NCBI GenBank assembly: GCA_902801175.1
Contig: CADCHF010000028.1
Span: 1-64,000 of the forward strand
Direction: 5' to 3'
DNA: 64,000 bases
Source of the DNA: an uncultured Coriobacteriaceae bacterium
GTDB lineage: Bacteria > Actinomycetota > Coriobacteriia > Coriobacteriales > Atopobiaceae
Position numbers and translations under genes: made by a program. Under the pieces are notes generated by a model. It did not search any database. It was given only the letters and a program-made list of their open reading frames with translations, and was not told where the DNA came from. Positions 46,962 to 55,731 of the stretch are shown one piece after another (positions within the stretch are counted from its first letter, which is position 1; every line of letters starts with the position of its first letter).

Positions 46962-48392
46962 ATGAGCGCGTGTCATGTGGCAATCGACATTGGGGCGTCG
47001 AGCGGGCGGCATATCGTTGGGCAGGTGGTCGATGGTCGCATGGAGCTGACCGAGGTCTACCGCTTTGAGAACGGGCTTACTCGCAAGGACGGACACCTGT
47101 GTTGGGACATCGACGCACTAGCCGAGAACGTTGTCGCAGGACTGGCCGCCGCACGCGAGGCGGGCTTTGAGCCCGAGACCGTTGGCATCGATACCTGGGC
47201 TGTGGATTACGTGCTGCTGGGCGAGAACGACCAGCGTCTTGGCGAGTGCGTGGGCTACCGCGACTCCCGCACCGACGGCGTGCGCGACGCGCTCGAGCTC
47301 GCTGGCATCCTCTCCTTTGGCGAGCACTACGCGCGCACTGGCATCCAGTACCAGCAGTTCAACACCGCCTACCAGCTCTGCGCCCTTTCGCGCGAGGACC
47401 GCGGCGCCCTTGATGCGGCTGCCGCGATGCTCATGGTGCCCGACTATCTGAACTTTGTGCTCACGGGCGTGAAGGCGCAGGAGTACACCAATGCGAGCAC
47501 GACCGCGCTCGTAGGTGCCGAGTCCTGCGACTGGGACTGGGAGCTCATTGACCGACTCAACCTTCCGCGTCGCATCTTCCAGACCATCAGCATGCCAGGC
47601 GATAGCCTTGGCCACGTGCGTCCAGAGATTGCTGAGCGCATTGGCTACAAGCCCGAGGTCGTACTGGTAGCCAGCCACGACACCGGTAGCGCCTGGCTGG
47701 CCGTGCCCGCACGCGACGAGCAGGCGGTCTACTTCTCCAGCGGCACCTGGAGCCTGGTGGGCGTGGAGAATCGCGAGCCCATCTGCACGCCGGCAAGCGC
47801 GGCAGCCAACCTCACAAACGAGGGCGGCTACGAGCGTCGCTATCGCTATCTCAAGAACATCATGGGTCTGTGGATGATCCAAAACGTGCGCCGCGAGCTG
47901 GGCGAGCAGACCGGAACTGCTCCCACGTGGGACGAGCTGGTACAGGCCGCCGAGGCCGCGCGTGCCGAGGGCTTCCACGCAGTTGTTGATGCCGACGATC
48001 AGGAGTTCCTGGCCCCGGCAAGCATGCTCACAGCCCTGCGTACGGTGTGCGAGCGCAGCGGCCAGCCGGTGCCGGAGACGATGGGGGAGTACGCACTCTG
48101 TGTGTACGACTCACTCGCAGCCGACTACGCCCGCACGGTGGCGCAGCTGCACGAGCTCACCGGCGTGGACTACACAAGCATCAACATCGTGGGCGGCGGA
48201 TCCAACAACGGCTACCTCAACCAAGCCACGGCCGACGCCTGCGGGCTGCCCGTGTTCGCCGGTCCCACCGAGGGCACGGCGCTCGGCAACCTGATGGTGC
48301 AGTTCATCTTTTCTGGCGAGTACGCCTCGCTCGAGGAGGCCCGCGCCGCAATCAAGAAGAGCTTTGAGATCAAAGAGTACCTGCCCCGCTAG
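46962..48392 (+). CDS. rhaB: Rhamnulokinase
   Basis: 476 residues of the FGGY kinase family. The N-terminal ATPase motif is HVAIDIGASSGRHIVG. Rhamnulokinase-specific features include GIDTWAVDYVLLGENDQRLG, YRDSRTDGV, GIQYQQFNTAYQLCAL, VASHDTGSAWLAVPA and NIVGGGSNNGYLNQATAD near the C-terminus. It phosphorylates L-rhamnulose with ATP to rhamnulose-1-phosphate in the cytoplasm. It is first in a tight operon: the rhaD gene starts 20 bases downstream. The start follows GAAAGAGGCAGAT. Confidence 0.96.
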   Translation: MSACHVAIDIGASSGRHIVGQVVDGRMELTEVYRFENGLTRKDGHLCWDIDALAENVVAGLAAAREAGFEPETVGIDTWAVDYVLLGENDQRLGECVGYRDSRTDGVRDALELAGILSFGEHYARTGIQYQQFNTAYQLCALSREDRGALDAAAAMLMVPDYLNFVLTGVKAQEYTNASTTALVGAESCDWDWELIDRLNLPRRIFQTISMPGDSLGHVRPEIAERIGYKPEVVLVASHDTGSAWLAVPARDEQAVYFSSGTWSLVGVENREPICTPASAAANLTNEGGYERRYRYLKNIMGLWMIQNVRRELGEQTGTAPTWDELVQAAEAARAEGFHAVVDADDQEFLAPASMLTALRTVCERSGQPVPETMGEYALCVYDSLAADYARTVAQLHELTGVDYTSINIVGGGSNNGYLNQATADACGLPVFAGPTEGTALGNLMVQFIFSGEYASLEEARAAIKKSFEIKEYLPR

Positions 48393-48412
48393 GGCATGAG
48401 AGGAGAGACATC

Positions 48413-49246
48413 ATGGCAATGGAAGATCTGGCATTTATCAAGGGCTTTACCCGCATGTGCGACGACGGCTGGCTGCAGGGCTGGCACGAGCGCAATGGCG
48501 GCAACCTCACTTATCGCATGACCGACGAGGAAGTGGCCGAGGCTCGCGCGTTCTTCGACGACGAGCCCCGCGACTGGACGCAGATGGGCGTGCGCGGCGA
48601 GAACCTCGCGGGCAGCTACTTTGTTACCACCGGCTCTGGAAAGTACATGCGCAACGTGGCCGGCGACCCTGTGCACAACATTGGCATTGTCGAGATCAAC
48701 GAGACTGGCGACGCCTTCCGCATCGTGTGGGGCCTACTCGACGGCGCGCGTCCTACCAGCGAGTTTGAGAGCCACTACATGAACCACTGCGTCACTGCCG
48801 CGCGCACCGACGGCGCCAACCGCGTGATCTATCATGCGCACACCCCGGGCATTATTGAGATGAGCTTCATCGTGCCGCTTGAGGACCGCGCTTTCACGCG
48901 CGTGCTCTGGCAGATGATGACCGAGTGCGTGGTCGTGTTCCCTGGCGGCGTGGGCGTGGTGCCTTGGATGGTGCCCGGTGGCTCCGCCATCGCCGAGGCT
49001 TCGAGCGAGCTCATGAAGACCTACGACACCATCGTGTGGGCGCACCATGGCCTCTTTGCCGCCGGTCCCGACTTTGACACCACCTTTGGTCTGGCTCACA
49101 CCGTGGAGAAGGCGGCCGAGCTCTACGTGGCGGCGCGCGCAGCTAACGGCGGTAGCGACAAGTTCCTCAACGTCATCTCCGACCAGGGCCTCAAGGACAC
49201 CTGCCGCGACTTCAACATCGCCATCAACGAGGCGTTTGTCGACTAG
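48413..49246 (+). CDS. rhaD: Rhamnulose-1-phosphate aldolase
   Basis: 277 residues, the class II aldolase family. The zinc ligands fall exactly where E. coli RhaD has them: His141 and His143 in YHAHTPG, and His212 in WAHHGLF. The catalytic Glu lies in TSEFESHYMNH, near 117, and GWHERNGGNLTYR forms the N-terminal substrate loop. It splits rhamnulose-1-phosphate to dihydroxyacetone phosphate and L-lactaldehyde. It sits between rhaB and the isomerase-like gene, in one operon. The start follows GAGAGGAGAGACATC. Confidence 0.97.
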   Translation: MAMEDLAFIKGFTRMCDDGWLQGWHERNGGNLTYRMTDEEVAEARAFFDDEPRDWTQMGVRGENLAGSYFVTTGSGKYMRNVAGDPVHNIGIVEINETGDAFRIVWGLLDGARPTSEFESHYMNHCVTAARTDGANRVIYHAHTPGIIEMSFIVPLEDRAFTRVLWQMMTECVVVFPGGVGVVPWMVPGGSAIAEASSELMKTYDTIVWAHHGLFAAGPDFDTTFGLAHTVEKAAELYVAARAANGGSDKFLNVISDQGLKDTCRDFNIAINEAFVD

Positions 49247-49250
49247 CATC

Positions 49251-49267
49251 CCGTCCCCAATGGACGG
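49251..49267. repeat. CCGTCCCCAATGGACGG palindrome inside the rha operon
   Basis: 6-bp hairpin in the 42-base gap between rhaD and the isomerase-like gene. It may modulate the downstream gene or simply be another copy of the dispersed element. Confidence 0.5.
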
Positions 49268-49288
49268 ATTGAAGAAAGGAACCCCACC

Positions 49289-50710
49289 ATGCTCATTAAC
49301 ACCAAGGCCAAGGTTGCTGTCTTCTCCATCGCGCTTGGCGCCTACCTCCCGCAGTTCCCCGAGCTCGTGCCCGAGTTTGAGCAGCAGTACGCCGACTTCG
49401 TGGCAACCCTCCCCAGCACGGTGGAGGTCATCGACGGTGGCATGTGCACCACCAAGGAGGCCGCGGCCGCCGCGGGTGACAAGTTCCGCGCCGCCGACGT
49501 CGACCTCGTCTTCTGCCAGCTGCTCACCTACGCTACCAGCTACAACATGCTCCCGGCCATCCGCGACCTCAATGTGCCCGTCGTGCTGGTCAACCTCCAA
49601 AAGGTGCGCTGCCTCGACTTTGAGACCGCTGGCACGGCTGACTGGCTGGGCATCGGATACGCCGGCGGTGCCGTGGGCGAGATGGTGGCCGACCTTAACC
49701 GCGCCGGCAAGCGTCACGCCGTCATCACCGGCGTCGTCGAGGGCGGCGACCCCCAGGTAGCCGCCGAGATCGAGGACTGGTGCCGCGCTGCCCAGGTGCG
49801 TCGTCGCCTGCGCTACACCAACCTCGCGCAGATTGGCCGCCCGTACCCCGGCATGATGGACCTCTACATCGACGAGACCAACCTCTATCACCGCATGGGC
49901 CTCTACACCAAGCAGTTTGACTGGGAGAAGATGTGGGCCATCGCCGACGACATCACCGACGAGGACGTCATTGCCGCCAAGGTCGCCGACATTCACGATA
50001 CCTTTGACATCAAGGGTGACTACGACGAGGCAAGCATCCATGAGATGGCGCGCTACGTGGTGGCCTTCGAGCAGTGGGTCAAGGACGAGGAGCTGGGATT
50101 TGTGGCCAGCCACTACGACGGCTTTGCCCAGGGTAAGGCAGGAGTCCTCGACTCCATGCTCATCCCCGCGTTCTCCATGCTCATCAAGCAGGGCATCGCC
50201 TGCGCCGTGGAGGGCGACATCAAGGTGGCCATGGGCATGAGCATCATGAAGACCATCAGCGGTGCCTGCCAGCTCTCCGAGTTCTACACCTTCGACTTCA
50301 ACGACGACGTGGTGCTCATCGGCCATTCCGGCTCCGGCGACGCAGACTTCTCCACCGCTCGCAAGGCGTCCATGGAAATCGTCCCCGTGTTCCATGGCAA
50401 GGCGGGCGGCGGCTTCCTCACGCGCTTCTACCCCAAGGCCGGCCCCGTCACCTACCTGGGCATCACGCAGGACGCCGACGGCCACTTCAAGTTCATCGTG
50501 AGCGAGGGCGTGATCGAGGATGGCCCCACGCTGGGCAACGGCGACACCACCTTCCGCACGCGCTTCTCCATTGGCGCGCGCGAGTGGAACAACCGCTGGT
50601 GCGAGTGCGGCCCCACGCACCACTTTGCCGCGGCGCAGGGCAGCTGGACCGACACCATCTGCAAGGTCGCCAAGATCCTGGACGTGCCCGTGGAGGTCGT
50701 CTGCCGCTAG
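49289..50710 (+). CDS. L-arabinose/L-fucose isomerase-family protein, candidate rhamnose isomerase
   Basis: 473 residues. The protein aligns with the AraA/FucI fold, not with RhaA. Metal and catalytic residues are visible: Glu308 in CAVEGDIKVAM, Glu331 in LSEFYTFDF, His346 in VLIGHSGSGD, and His444/His445 in GPTHHFAAAQG. These correspond to E306, E333, H350 and H450 of E. coli AraA. It is the third gene of the rhaB-rhaD operon, and no RhaA or arabinose gene is nearby. The simplest inference is that it converts L-rhamnose to L-rhamnulose. An alternative is isomerisation of another deoxy- or pentose sugar co-released from the same glycans. The start follows GAAAGGAACCCCACC. Confidence 0.85.
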   Translation: MLINTKAKVAVFSIALGAYLPQFPELVPEFEQQYADFVATLPSTVEVIDGGMCTTKEAAAAAGDKFRAADVDLVFCQLLTYATSYNMLPAIRDLNVPVVLVNLQKVRCLDFETAGTADWLGIGYAGGAVGEMVADLNRAGKRHAVITGVVEGGDPQVAAEIEDWCRAAQVRRRLRYTNLAQIGRPYPGMMDLYIDETNLYHRMGLYTKQFDWEKMWAIADDITDEDVIAAKVADIHDTFDIKGDYDEASIHEMARYVVAFEQWVKDEELGFVASHYDGFAQGKAGVLDSMLIPAFSMLIKQGIACAVEGDIKVAMGMSIMKTISGACQLSEFYTFDFNDDVVLIGHSGSGDADFSTARKASMEIVPVFHGKAGGGFLTRFYPKAGPVTYLGITQDADGHFKFIVSEGVIEDGPTLGNGDTTFRTRFSIGAREWNNRWCECGPTHHFAAAQGSWTDTICKVAKILDVPVEVVCR

Positions 50711-50742
50711 GCAATCGTGAGCATCGCTAAGAACTGATTGAC

Positions 50743-50777
50743 TCGGTGCGCTCGGAAGGTCTTTCCAGGCGCACCGA
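50743..50777 (+). terminator. Terminator of the rha operon
   Basis: TCGGTGCG and CGCACCGA pair, with an inner GGAA/TTCC pairing, 33 bases after the isomerase stop. A second dyad, TAGTGGG-N11-CCCACTA (50783-50807), overlaps the stop of the convergent ABC-F gene. Confidence 0.55.
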
Positions 50778-50804
50778 CATATTAGTGGGGTTTGAGAGCA
50801 CCCA

Positions 50805-52295
50805 CTAGCGCACAGTCAGCTGCCATGCCTGCGAGCCTCTTTGCTCTATGCTCCAGGTGATGGTGGTCGTCGCGCCAAGCAGCGTCGCGTCATGCGAGAC
50901 CAAAAGCAGCGCTCCCGGGTATCCGGCGAGCAGGCGCTCGAGGGCTTCGGTCGACCCAAGATCAAGGTGATTGGTGGGCTCGTCCATAATGATGAGCTCC
51001 GGGCTGTCGAGGATGCCGAGCGCCAGCATTAGCTTGCGTAGCTCGCCAGGGCTCACAACATCACCTTCAAGAACGCGGTCTGGATCGGAGTTGAGCTGCG
51101 CCACGACCGAGAGCGCCCGCCCACGCTCTATGGCCGAAAGGCCTCTTAGGCGCATGAGGACTTCTGTGCGCTGTGCCTCGGTGGGCTCCTGCGGAACGTA
51201 TAGGTAGCGAGTCCCTTCGCTGAGCTGATCGACGAGGCTCTTTACCAGCGTGGTCTTGCCGCTGCCGTTGTCTCCCACCAGGGCTATGTGGTCGGTGTTG
51301 CCCACGTAGAGCGGGGGATAGGCCAGCGACCAGGTATCATGTTCCAACACGCCTTCTTCCATCCGCAGCAGAACAGGACGCCTGCTGGGACGTGCGTTGA
51401 GCCAAATGTTGGCGTCATACCGGCGCGCTACGGCCGTGGAGGCAGCCTGCGCGTCTGCCTTTGCGAGTCGCGCCTCCATGCGTGCAGACTGGTGCGCGGC
51501 TATGCCGTCGGTGCCCCAGACGATGGCAACTCTCTTTTTGTGCCGAGCGTCATTGTCGTGTTTGGCTATGCCGCGGAGGCTTCGTCCAGACTCCTTTTGC
51601 GCCGCCTCTTCGCGTCGCCGCTGTGTCTCGCGCGCAATGCGCCGCTGTTCACGTCGAGCTTCTTCGTGCGCGCGAACTGCGCTCTGACGCTCGATGGCTG
51701 CCTGCCCAGACGCCTGACTGTACCCGCCGGGCCTCATCGTGGCATCGTCGGCAGATACAAAAAGGCATTGCGAGCAAAGCGCATCGAGCAGGGCTCGGTC
51801 ATGCGAGATGAGCAGCCCCACGCCACGGAACCCGGCGAGTGCATGTTCGATGACCTTGCGCGTTGTGGCATCAACATGGTTGGTTGGCTCGTCCAGCACA
51901 AGCATGTCGGGGGCTCTCCATAGCGCACAGGCAATCTGCAGGCGCTTCTGTTGCCCGCCAGAGAGCGTGGCGTAACGCCAGGGCCAGTCGTCGGCAATGT
52001 CCAAGTCACGCCGCAACTTAATTACTTCGCTGTCGTAGGCGAGGGCAAATTCTTCCAGAGCCTCGGGCGGCTCCGTGGCGTCCTGAGCGCAGTAGGCCGC
52101 CACGAGCGCAGGGGTTACGCTTCCGGCATCGGGGGCCAACAGCCCACAGGCAACAAGGGCGAGCGTGGTCTTACCAGCGCCGTTGTCGCCCACAATACCT
52201 GTCCAGCCCTGTGGGAAGGTGGCCGAAACGCCTGCCAAGATGGGCTCCACTGCCAAAGGGTAGGTGTAGGTAATGTTGTTGAGGTTGAGTTGCAT
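50805..52295 (-). CDS. ABC-F family ATPase (ribosome-acting; possible antibiotic resistance factor)
   Basis: 496 residues, two ATP-binding cassettes in one chain and no membrane segments. Walker A motifs are GDNGAGKTT (about 37-45) and GDNGSGKTT (about 341-349). The first signature is LSGGQQKRLQ and the first Walker B is MLVLDEPTNHVD. The second signature is degenerate (SPGELRKLML) with Walker B LIIMDEPTNHLD. The charged, Arg-rich linker (EEARREQRRIARETQRRREE, about 218-237) is where ribosome-reaching tips form in ABC-F proteins. Length matches resistance-type ABC-F proteins. The ATG at 52295 follows AGGAGGCTCTC. It is convergent with the rha operon and probably functionally unrelated. Antibiotic protection is plausible, not shown. 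Confidence 0.88.
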   Translation of the reverse strand: MQLNLNNITYTYPLAVEPILAGVSATFPQGWTGIVGDNGAGKTTLALVACGLLAPDAGSVTPALVAAYCAQDATEPPEALEEFALAYDSEVIKLRRDLDIADDWPWRYATLSGGQQKRLQIACALWRAPDMLVLDEPTNHVDATTRKVIEHALAGFRGVGLLISHDRALLDALCSQCLFVSADDATMRPGGYSQASGQAAIERQSAVRAHEEARREQRRIARETQRRREEAAQKESGRSLRGIAKHDNDARHKKRVAIVWGTDGIAAHQSARMEARLAKADAQAASTAVARRYDANIWLNARPSRRPVLLRMEEGVLEHDTWSLAYPPLYVGNTDHIALVGDNGSGKTTLVKSLVDQLSEGTRYLYVPQEPTEAQRTEVLMRLRGLSAIERGRALSVVAQLNSDPDRVLEGDVVSPGELRKLMLALGILDSPELIIMDEPTNHLDLGSTEALERLLAGYPGALLLVSHDATLLGATTTITWSIEQRGSQAWQLTVR

Positions 52296-52425
52296 GAGAG
52301 CCTCCTTAGGTGCAGAGGCCATGCGTGCGGCAGGGCGATGAGTGACAAGCTTGGTTGTTTTAACAAGATGGAGCCATGCGGAGCTAATCGCGATGCGGCA
52401 CCCATGGGGTATGGCCTCGTGCGGG

Positions 52426-52449
52426 TCAAACAGGGGTGTCTGGGTTCAT
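52426..52449 (-). other. Possible 7-codon leader peptide of the ABC-F gene
   Basis: ATG followed by codons for MNPDTPV and a stop, preceded by GAGGAACTAGCG, 130 bases before the ABC-F start. ABC-F resistance genes are often controlled by ribosome stalling on such short leaders. This one is too short to prove by inspection. Confidence 0.22.
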
Positions 52450-52580
52450 CGCTAGTTCCTCATGCACCTGTCCTCTCTCGTGCCGGGGCTTGGCATATGG
52501 GCCCCAGGCGGCGTCTTGCGCCTATCATAGCAAAAGCTTCGTTTGCGCCATCTGCTGCGGTGGCTCCTATCAGCTTCTGC

Positions 52581-52612
52581 AAAAACCCTAAACGAGTTGA
52601 CCTAGGGCTTTT
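52581..52612 (-). terminator. Terminator-like hairpin in the ABC-F upstream region
   Basis: On the minus strand AAAAGCCCTA pairs with TAGGGTTTTT (12-base loop), and the stem ends in a run of T. It lies about 290 bases ahead of the ABC-F start with no gene upstream to terminate, so it may be an attenuator. The 492-base gap 52296-52787 holds no gene; its right half, AT-rich from 52640, contains the GH78 promoter region. Confidence 0.4.
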
Positions 52613-52787
52613 ACGGCAACTGCCTATGTCGTTCGAAGCTGCCGCAATTTGCATAGATTCAAGCAGCTAATTTGCTTAAAGCGACAACAACTTTCGAAAA
52701 ATTGACTTCGCTCAGGATAAGGTTTGGCTAAGCGCTGAGCTGTCGGATAATGAGGTGCAACGACCACAAGATTGGGGGAGCTGGCCA

Positions 52788-55595
52788 ATGAACATCACGC
52801 GCATGCAGACCAACCACGTAGTAAACCCACTTGGCTTTGACCTCGGCAAAAGGCCCACGTTCTCGTGGGTCGTTGAGGAAGCCAAGGGCAAGCGCGCCGA
52901 GGAGTCGCGCGTGGTAGTGAGCCGCGCCGGCGAGGTCGTTGCCGACACCGGTTGGGCAGATCTTGACGCAAAGGCCTGTGCAATTGACGTGCCGCTTGCG
53001 CCTCGCACGCGCTATGAGTGGACGGTCTCGGTGCGTACCGACGCGGGCGAGGAGGCTACGAGCGAGCCGGCCTGGTTTGAGACCGCCAAGATGGACGAGC
53101 CGTGGGAAGCCAAGTGGATTACTTGCGACTACGCCGAGCCCCGCCATCCGGTGTTCTTCACCGAGCTTGGTCGCGAGGCCTACGAGGGCGTGACGAGCGC
53201 ACGACTGTACATCTGTGGCTTGGGCGTCTACGAGGTGAGGTTCGGCGGCTGTGCCCTGAGCGATGACAAGCCCGAGTATCTGGCGCCTGGTACCCACGCC
53301 TACGACCAGTGGCTGCAGTACCAGACCTACGATGTGACCGAGCTCATGCAGCTGCCCTACGATGAGGGCGACGACAAGCTCGAGGTCATGCTCGGTCACG
53401 GCTGGTACAGTGGGCGCTTTGGCTTTGTCCTCTCGGACAAGGGCTTCTACGGTAGCGACTGGCGTTTGATCGCAGAGCTGCGCGTGACCTATGCCGATGG
53501 CTCCGAGCGAGTCTTTGGCACCGACGAGTCTTGGAAGGTGTGCCGCTCCCACATCACCTTCTCCAACATCTATGACGGCGAGCACGTGGATGCTACGCTT
53601 CCCGAGCTGCCTGTTGTGCCTGCTACGCTGCTGCCTGACGAAGAGGCCGCCGCGTCCACGGAGCTTCTGCATGACCGCCTGAGCCTGCCCGTGGTGGCGC
53701 ACGAGCGCTTTACACCCGAGGTCATCCGCACGCCTGCGGGCGACACCGTTCTTGACCTGGGCCAAAACATTGCCGGCATCTTTGAGCTGACCCTGCGTCA
53801 CCCGCAGCCCAAGGACTTGCATGCTCATCTGCAGTTTGGCGAGCTCTTGCAGGACGGCGAGTTCTACCGCGACAACCTGCGCACTGCCAAGGCCGCCTAC
53901 GACTTTGTGGGCATCATGCCCGAGGGCGGCATGCTCCAGCTGCGCCCGCACTTCACCTTCTACGGCTATCGCTATGTGAAGGTCGAGGGCAACATCGACC
54001 TGGCCAACGCCGACTTTGCGGGCATTGCGCTCTACAGCGACTTTGACGCGGACCGCGGAGACATCACCACGGGTAACGCCAAGGTCAACCAGCTCGTTTC
54101 CAACGCGCGCTGGGGCATGAAGGACAACTTCCTCGACACCGCGACCGACTGCCCGCAGCGCGACGAGCGCATGGGATGGACGGGCGATGCCAATGTGTTT
54201 AGTGGCACGGCGCTCCGCCTGGCCGCGCCCTACGCCTTCTATCGCAAGTATCTCTACGACATGGCGCTTGAGCAGCGGGCGCGCGGCGGGCAGGTGACGG
54301 CAACGGTTCCCGCCTTTGGCTCGCAGTTTGGCAACGGCACCGCCGTGTGGGGCGACGCTACCTGCCGCATTCCCTGGAACATGTACGAGGTGGATGGCGA
54401 CCCGGCAATTTTGGTCGAGCACTATGGCGCCATGCGCGGCTGGGTCGACTGGATCGAGCAGCTCGACGGCGACGCGCACATTTGGGGCAAGGTCTTCCAG
54501 TTTGGCGACTGGCTGGCGCTGGACGGCCCGGTTCCCGGCGGCGTGATGGGTGGCACGGACACGGGGCTCATTGCCTACCTCAGCTGGTGGGACAGCACCA
54601 TGACGGTGGCAGCGGCTGCCCACGTGCTTGGAAACGCCGAGGATGAGGCCCACTATCGCGCGCTTGCCGAGCGCATCCATGCATGGATCGAGGCGGAGTA
54701 CTACACCGCCACCGGTCGTTGCGCGGTCAACACGCAGACCGCCTACGTGCTGTCGCTCTGGTATGGCTTTGGCAATCGTGCGTGGAGTGCGGCAGAGCTG
54801 CGCCGCCTGCTGCAAGAGAACGGCGGCAAGCTCAAGACGGGCTTTACGGGAACGCCGCTGCTCTGCCCTGTGCTTTCCCAGAACGGGCTCGACCGCGAGG
54901 CGTATGACCTGCTCTTGAACGAGGGCTATCCTGGCTGGCTCTTTGCCGTCAACCTGGGTGCGACCACCATCTGGGAGCGCTGGGACTCGCTCGATGCTGA
55001 CGGGCACATTACCGGCATCGGCATGAACTCGATGAACCACTACAGCTATGGCTCCATCGTGGAGTGGCTGATGAGCTACGCGGCGGGCCTGAACCTTGCT
55101 GAGCCGGGATTTGCGCGTGCAGTCGTTGCCCCGCACGTTGACTGGCGGCTGCGGTCCTGTGCGGCAAAGATGGACACCGCGGCTGGCACCTATGCTACGA
55201 GCTGGGAGTGCGTGGACGAGACGCACCTGCGCATGAGCGTGACTGTGCCCTTTGGTGGCGAAGCCGAGGTCACGCTGCCGTTTGCAACCGAGGCTGCCTA
55301 CGAAGCGCTGGGCGGGCACGTGCTTGCGGCAGGTTCTTATGAGGTGACGTATGAGACGACCCGCCCCCTGCGTCGTGTGCCCTCGGTCGATTGGACGGTC
55401 GCACAGCTGCTCGATGACCCTGCGATTGCAAACGCGGCGAGGCCCTTTGTGGACGGATTTGACTTCTGCATGAACACGGCCGATCCCTCCAAGACCCTGC
55501 GTGAGCTGCAGGCTGAGGGCCTGGGCCAAAACGTGAAGATGACCGCCGAGCAGCTCGAAGCCTGCGATGCGGCCCTGCGTGCGCTTGCTGACTAG
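52788..55595 (+). CDS. Alpha-L-rhamnosidase (GH78), large form
   Basis: 935 residues, no signal peptide. An N-terminal fibronectin-like domain (ITRMQTNHVVNPLGFDLGKR, TRYEWTVSVRTDAGEEA) precedes jelly-roll domains (YICGLGVYEVRFGGCALSDD; LEVMLGHGWYSGRFG). The catalytic barrel has DTATDCPQRDERMGWTGDAN near 451-470 and GATTIWERWDSLDADG near 724-739. The C-terminal beta domain is followed by an extra ~75-residue helical tail (VPSVDWTVAQLLDDPAIANA onward) not needed for catalysis. It releases alpha-L-rhamnose from glycosides. The ATG at 52788 follows GGGGGAGCTGGCCA. It is divergent from ABC-F and close to the rha operon, whose substrate it would feed. Confidence 0.92.
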   Translation: MNITRMQTNHVVNPLGFDLGKRPTFSWVVEEAKGKRAEESRVVVSRAGEVVADTGWADLDAKACAIDVPLAPRTRYEWTVSVRTDAGEEATSEPAWFETAKMDEPWEAKWITCDYAEPRHPVFFTELGREAYEGVTSARLYICGLGVYEVRFGGCALSDDKPEYLAPGTHAYDQWLQYQTYDVTELMQLPYDEGDDKLEVMLGHGWYSGRFGFVLSDKGFYGSDWRLIAELRVTYADGSERVFGTDESWKVCRSHITFSNIYDGEHVDATLPELPVVPATLLPDEEAAASTELLHDRLSLPVVAHERFTPEVIRTPAGDTVLDLGQNIAGIFELTLRHPQPKDLHAHLQFGELLQDGEFYRDNLRTAKAAYDFVGIMPEGGMLQLRPHFTFYGYRYVKVEGNIDLANADFAGIALYSDFDADRGDITTGNAKVNQLVSNARWGMKDNFLDTATDCPQRDERMGWTGDANVFSGTALRLAAPYAFYRKYLYDMALEQRARGGQVTATVPAFGSQFGNGTAVWGDATCRIPWNMYEVDGDPAILVEHYGAMRGWVDWIEQLDGDAHIWGKVFQFGDWLALDGPVPGGVMGGTDTGLIAYLSWWDSTMTVAAAAHVLGNAEDEAHYRALAERIHAWIEAEYYTATGRCAVNTQTAYVLSLWYGFGNRAWSAAELRRLLQENGGKLKTGFTGTPLLCPVLSQNGLDREAYDLLLNEGYPGWLFAVNLGATTIWERWDSLDADGHITGIGMNSMNHYSYGSIVEWLMSYAAGLNLAEPGFARAVVAPHVDWRLRSCAAKMDTAAGTYATSWECVDETHLRMSVTVPFGGEAEVTLPFATEAAYEALGGHVLAAGSYEVTYETTRPLRRVPSVDWTVAQLLDDPAIANAARPFVDGFDFCMNTADPSKTLRELQAEGLGQNVKMTAEQLEACDAALRALAD

Positions 55596-55617
55596 CGTAT
55601 AGAAAGACTTTCGACGA

Positions 55618-55690
55618 GGACGGCTCTCCAGGAAGGGGGCGTGTCAGGGGGACGTATAATTTGACACACCCCTTCCTGGAGGAACCGTCC
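55618..55690. repeat. Long hairpin containing the GGGACGTATAATTTGACACAC element
   Basis: Arms of about 29 bases (55618-55646 and 55662-55690) pair with a few mismatches and bulges: outer GGACGG/CCGTCC, middle CCAGGAAGG/CCTTCCTGG, inner GTGTCA/TGACAC. The loop is the element also present twice in the 40 kb gap. It lies between the convergent GH78 and flavin oxidoreductase genes and may terminate both. Confidence 0.75.
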
Positions 55691-55731
55691 CCGATGCCCG
55701 GAAAACCGACAGCAGCGTTGCACGTCGGGGC

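Noticed and set aside
49289..50710. Genuine arabinose isomerase for arabinose catabolism
   Set aside because: No ribulokinase (AraB) or ribulose-5-phosphate 4-epimerase (AraD) gene is adjacent and the gene is inside a rhaB-rhaD operon, so an arabinose role is less likely, though not excluded.
50805..52295. ABC transporter ATPase for sugar import
   Set aside because: Two fused cassettes, no membrane partner and ABC-F features in the linker; it is not a transporter subunit.
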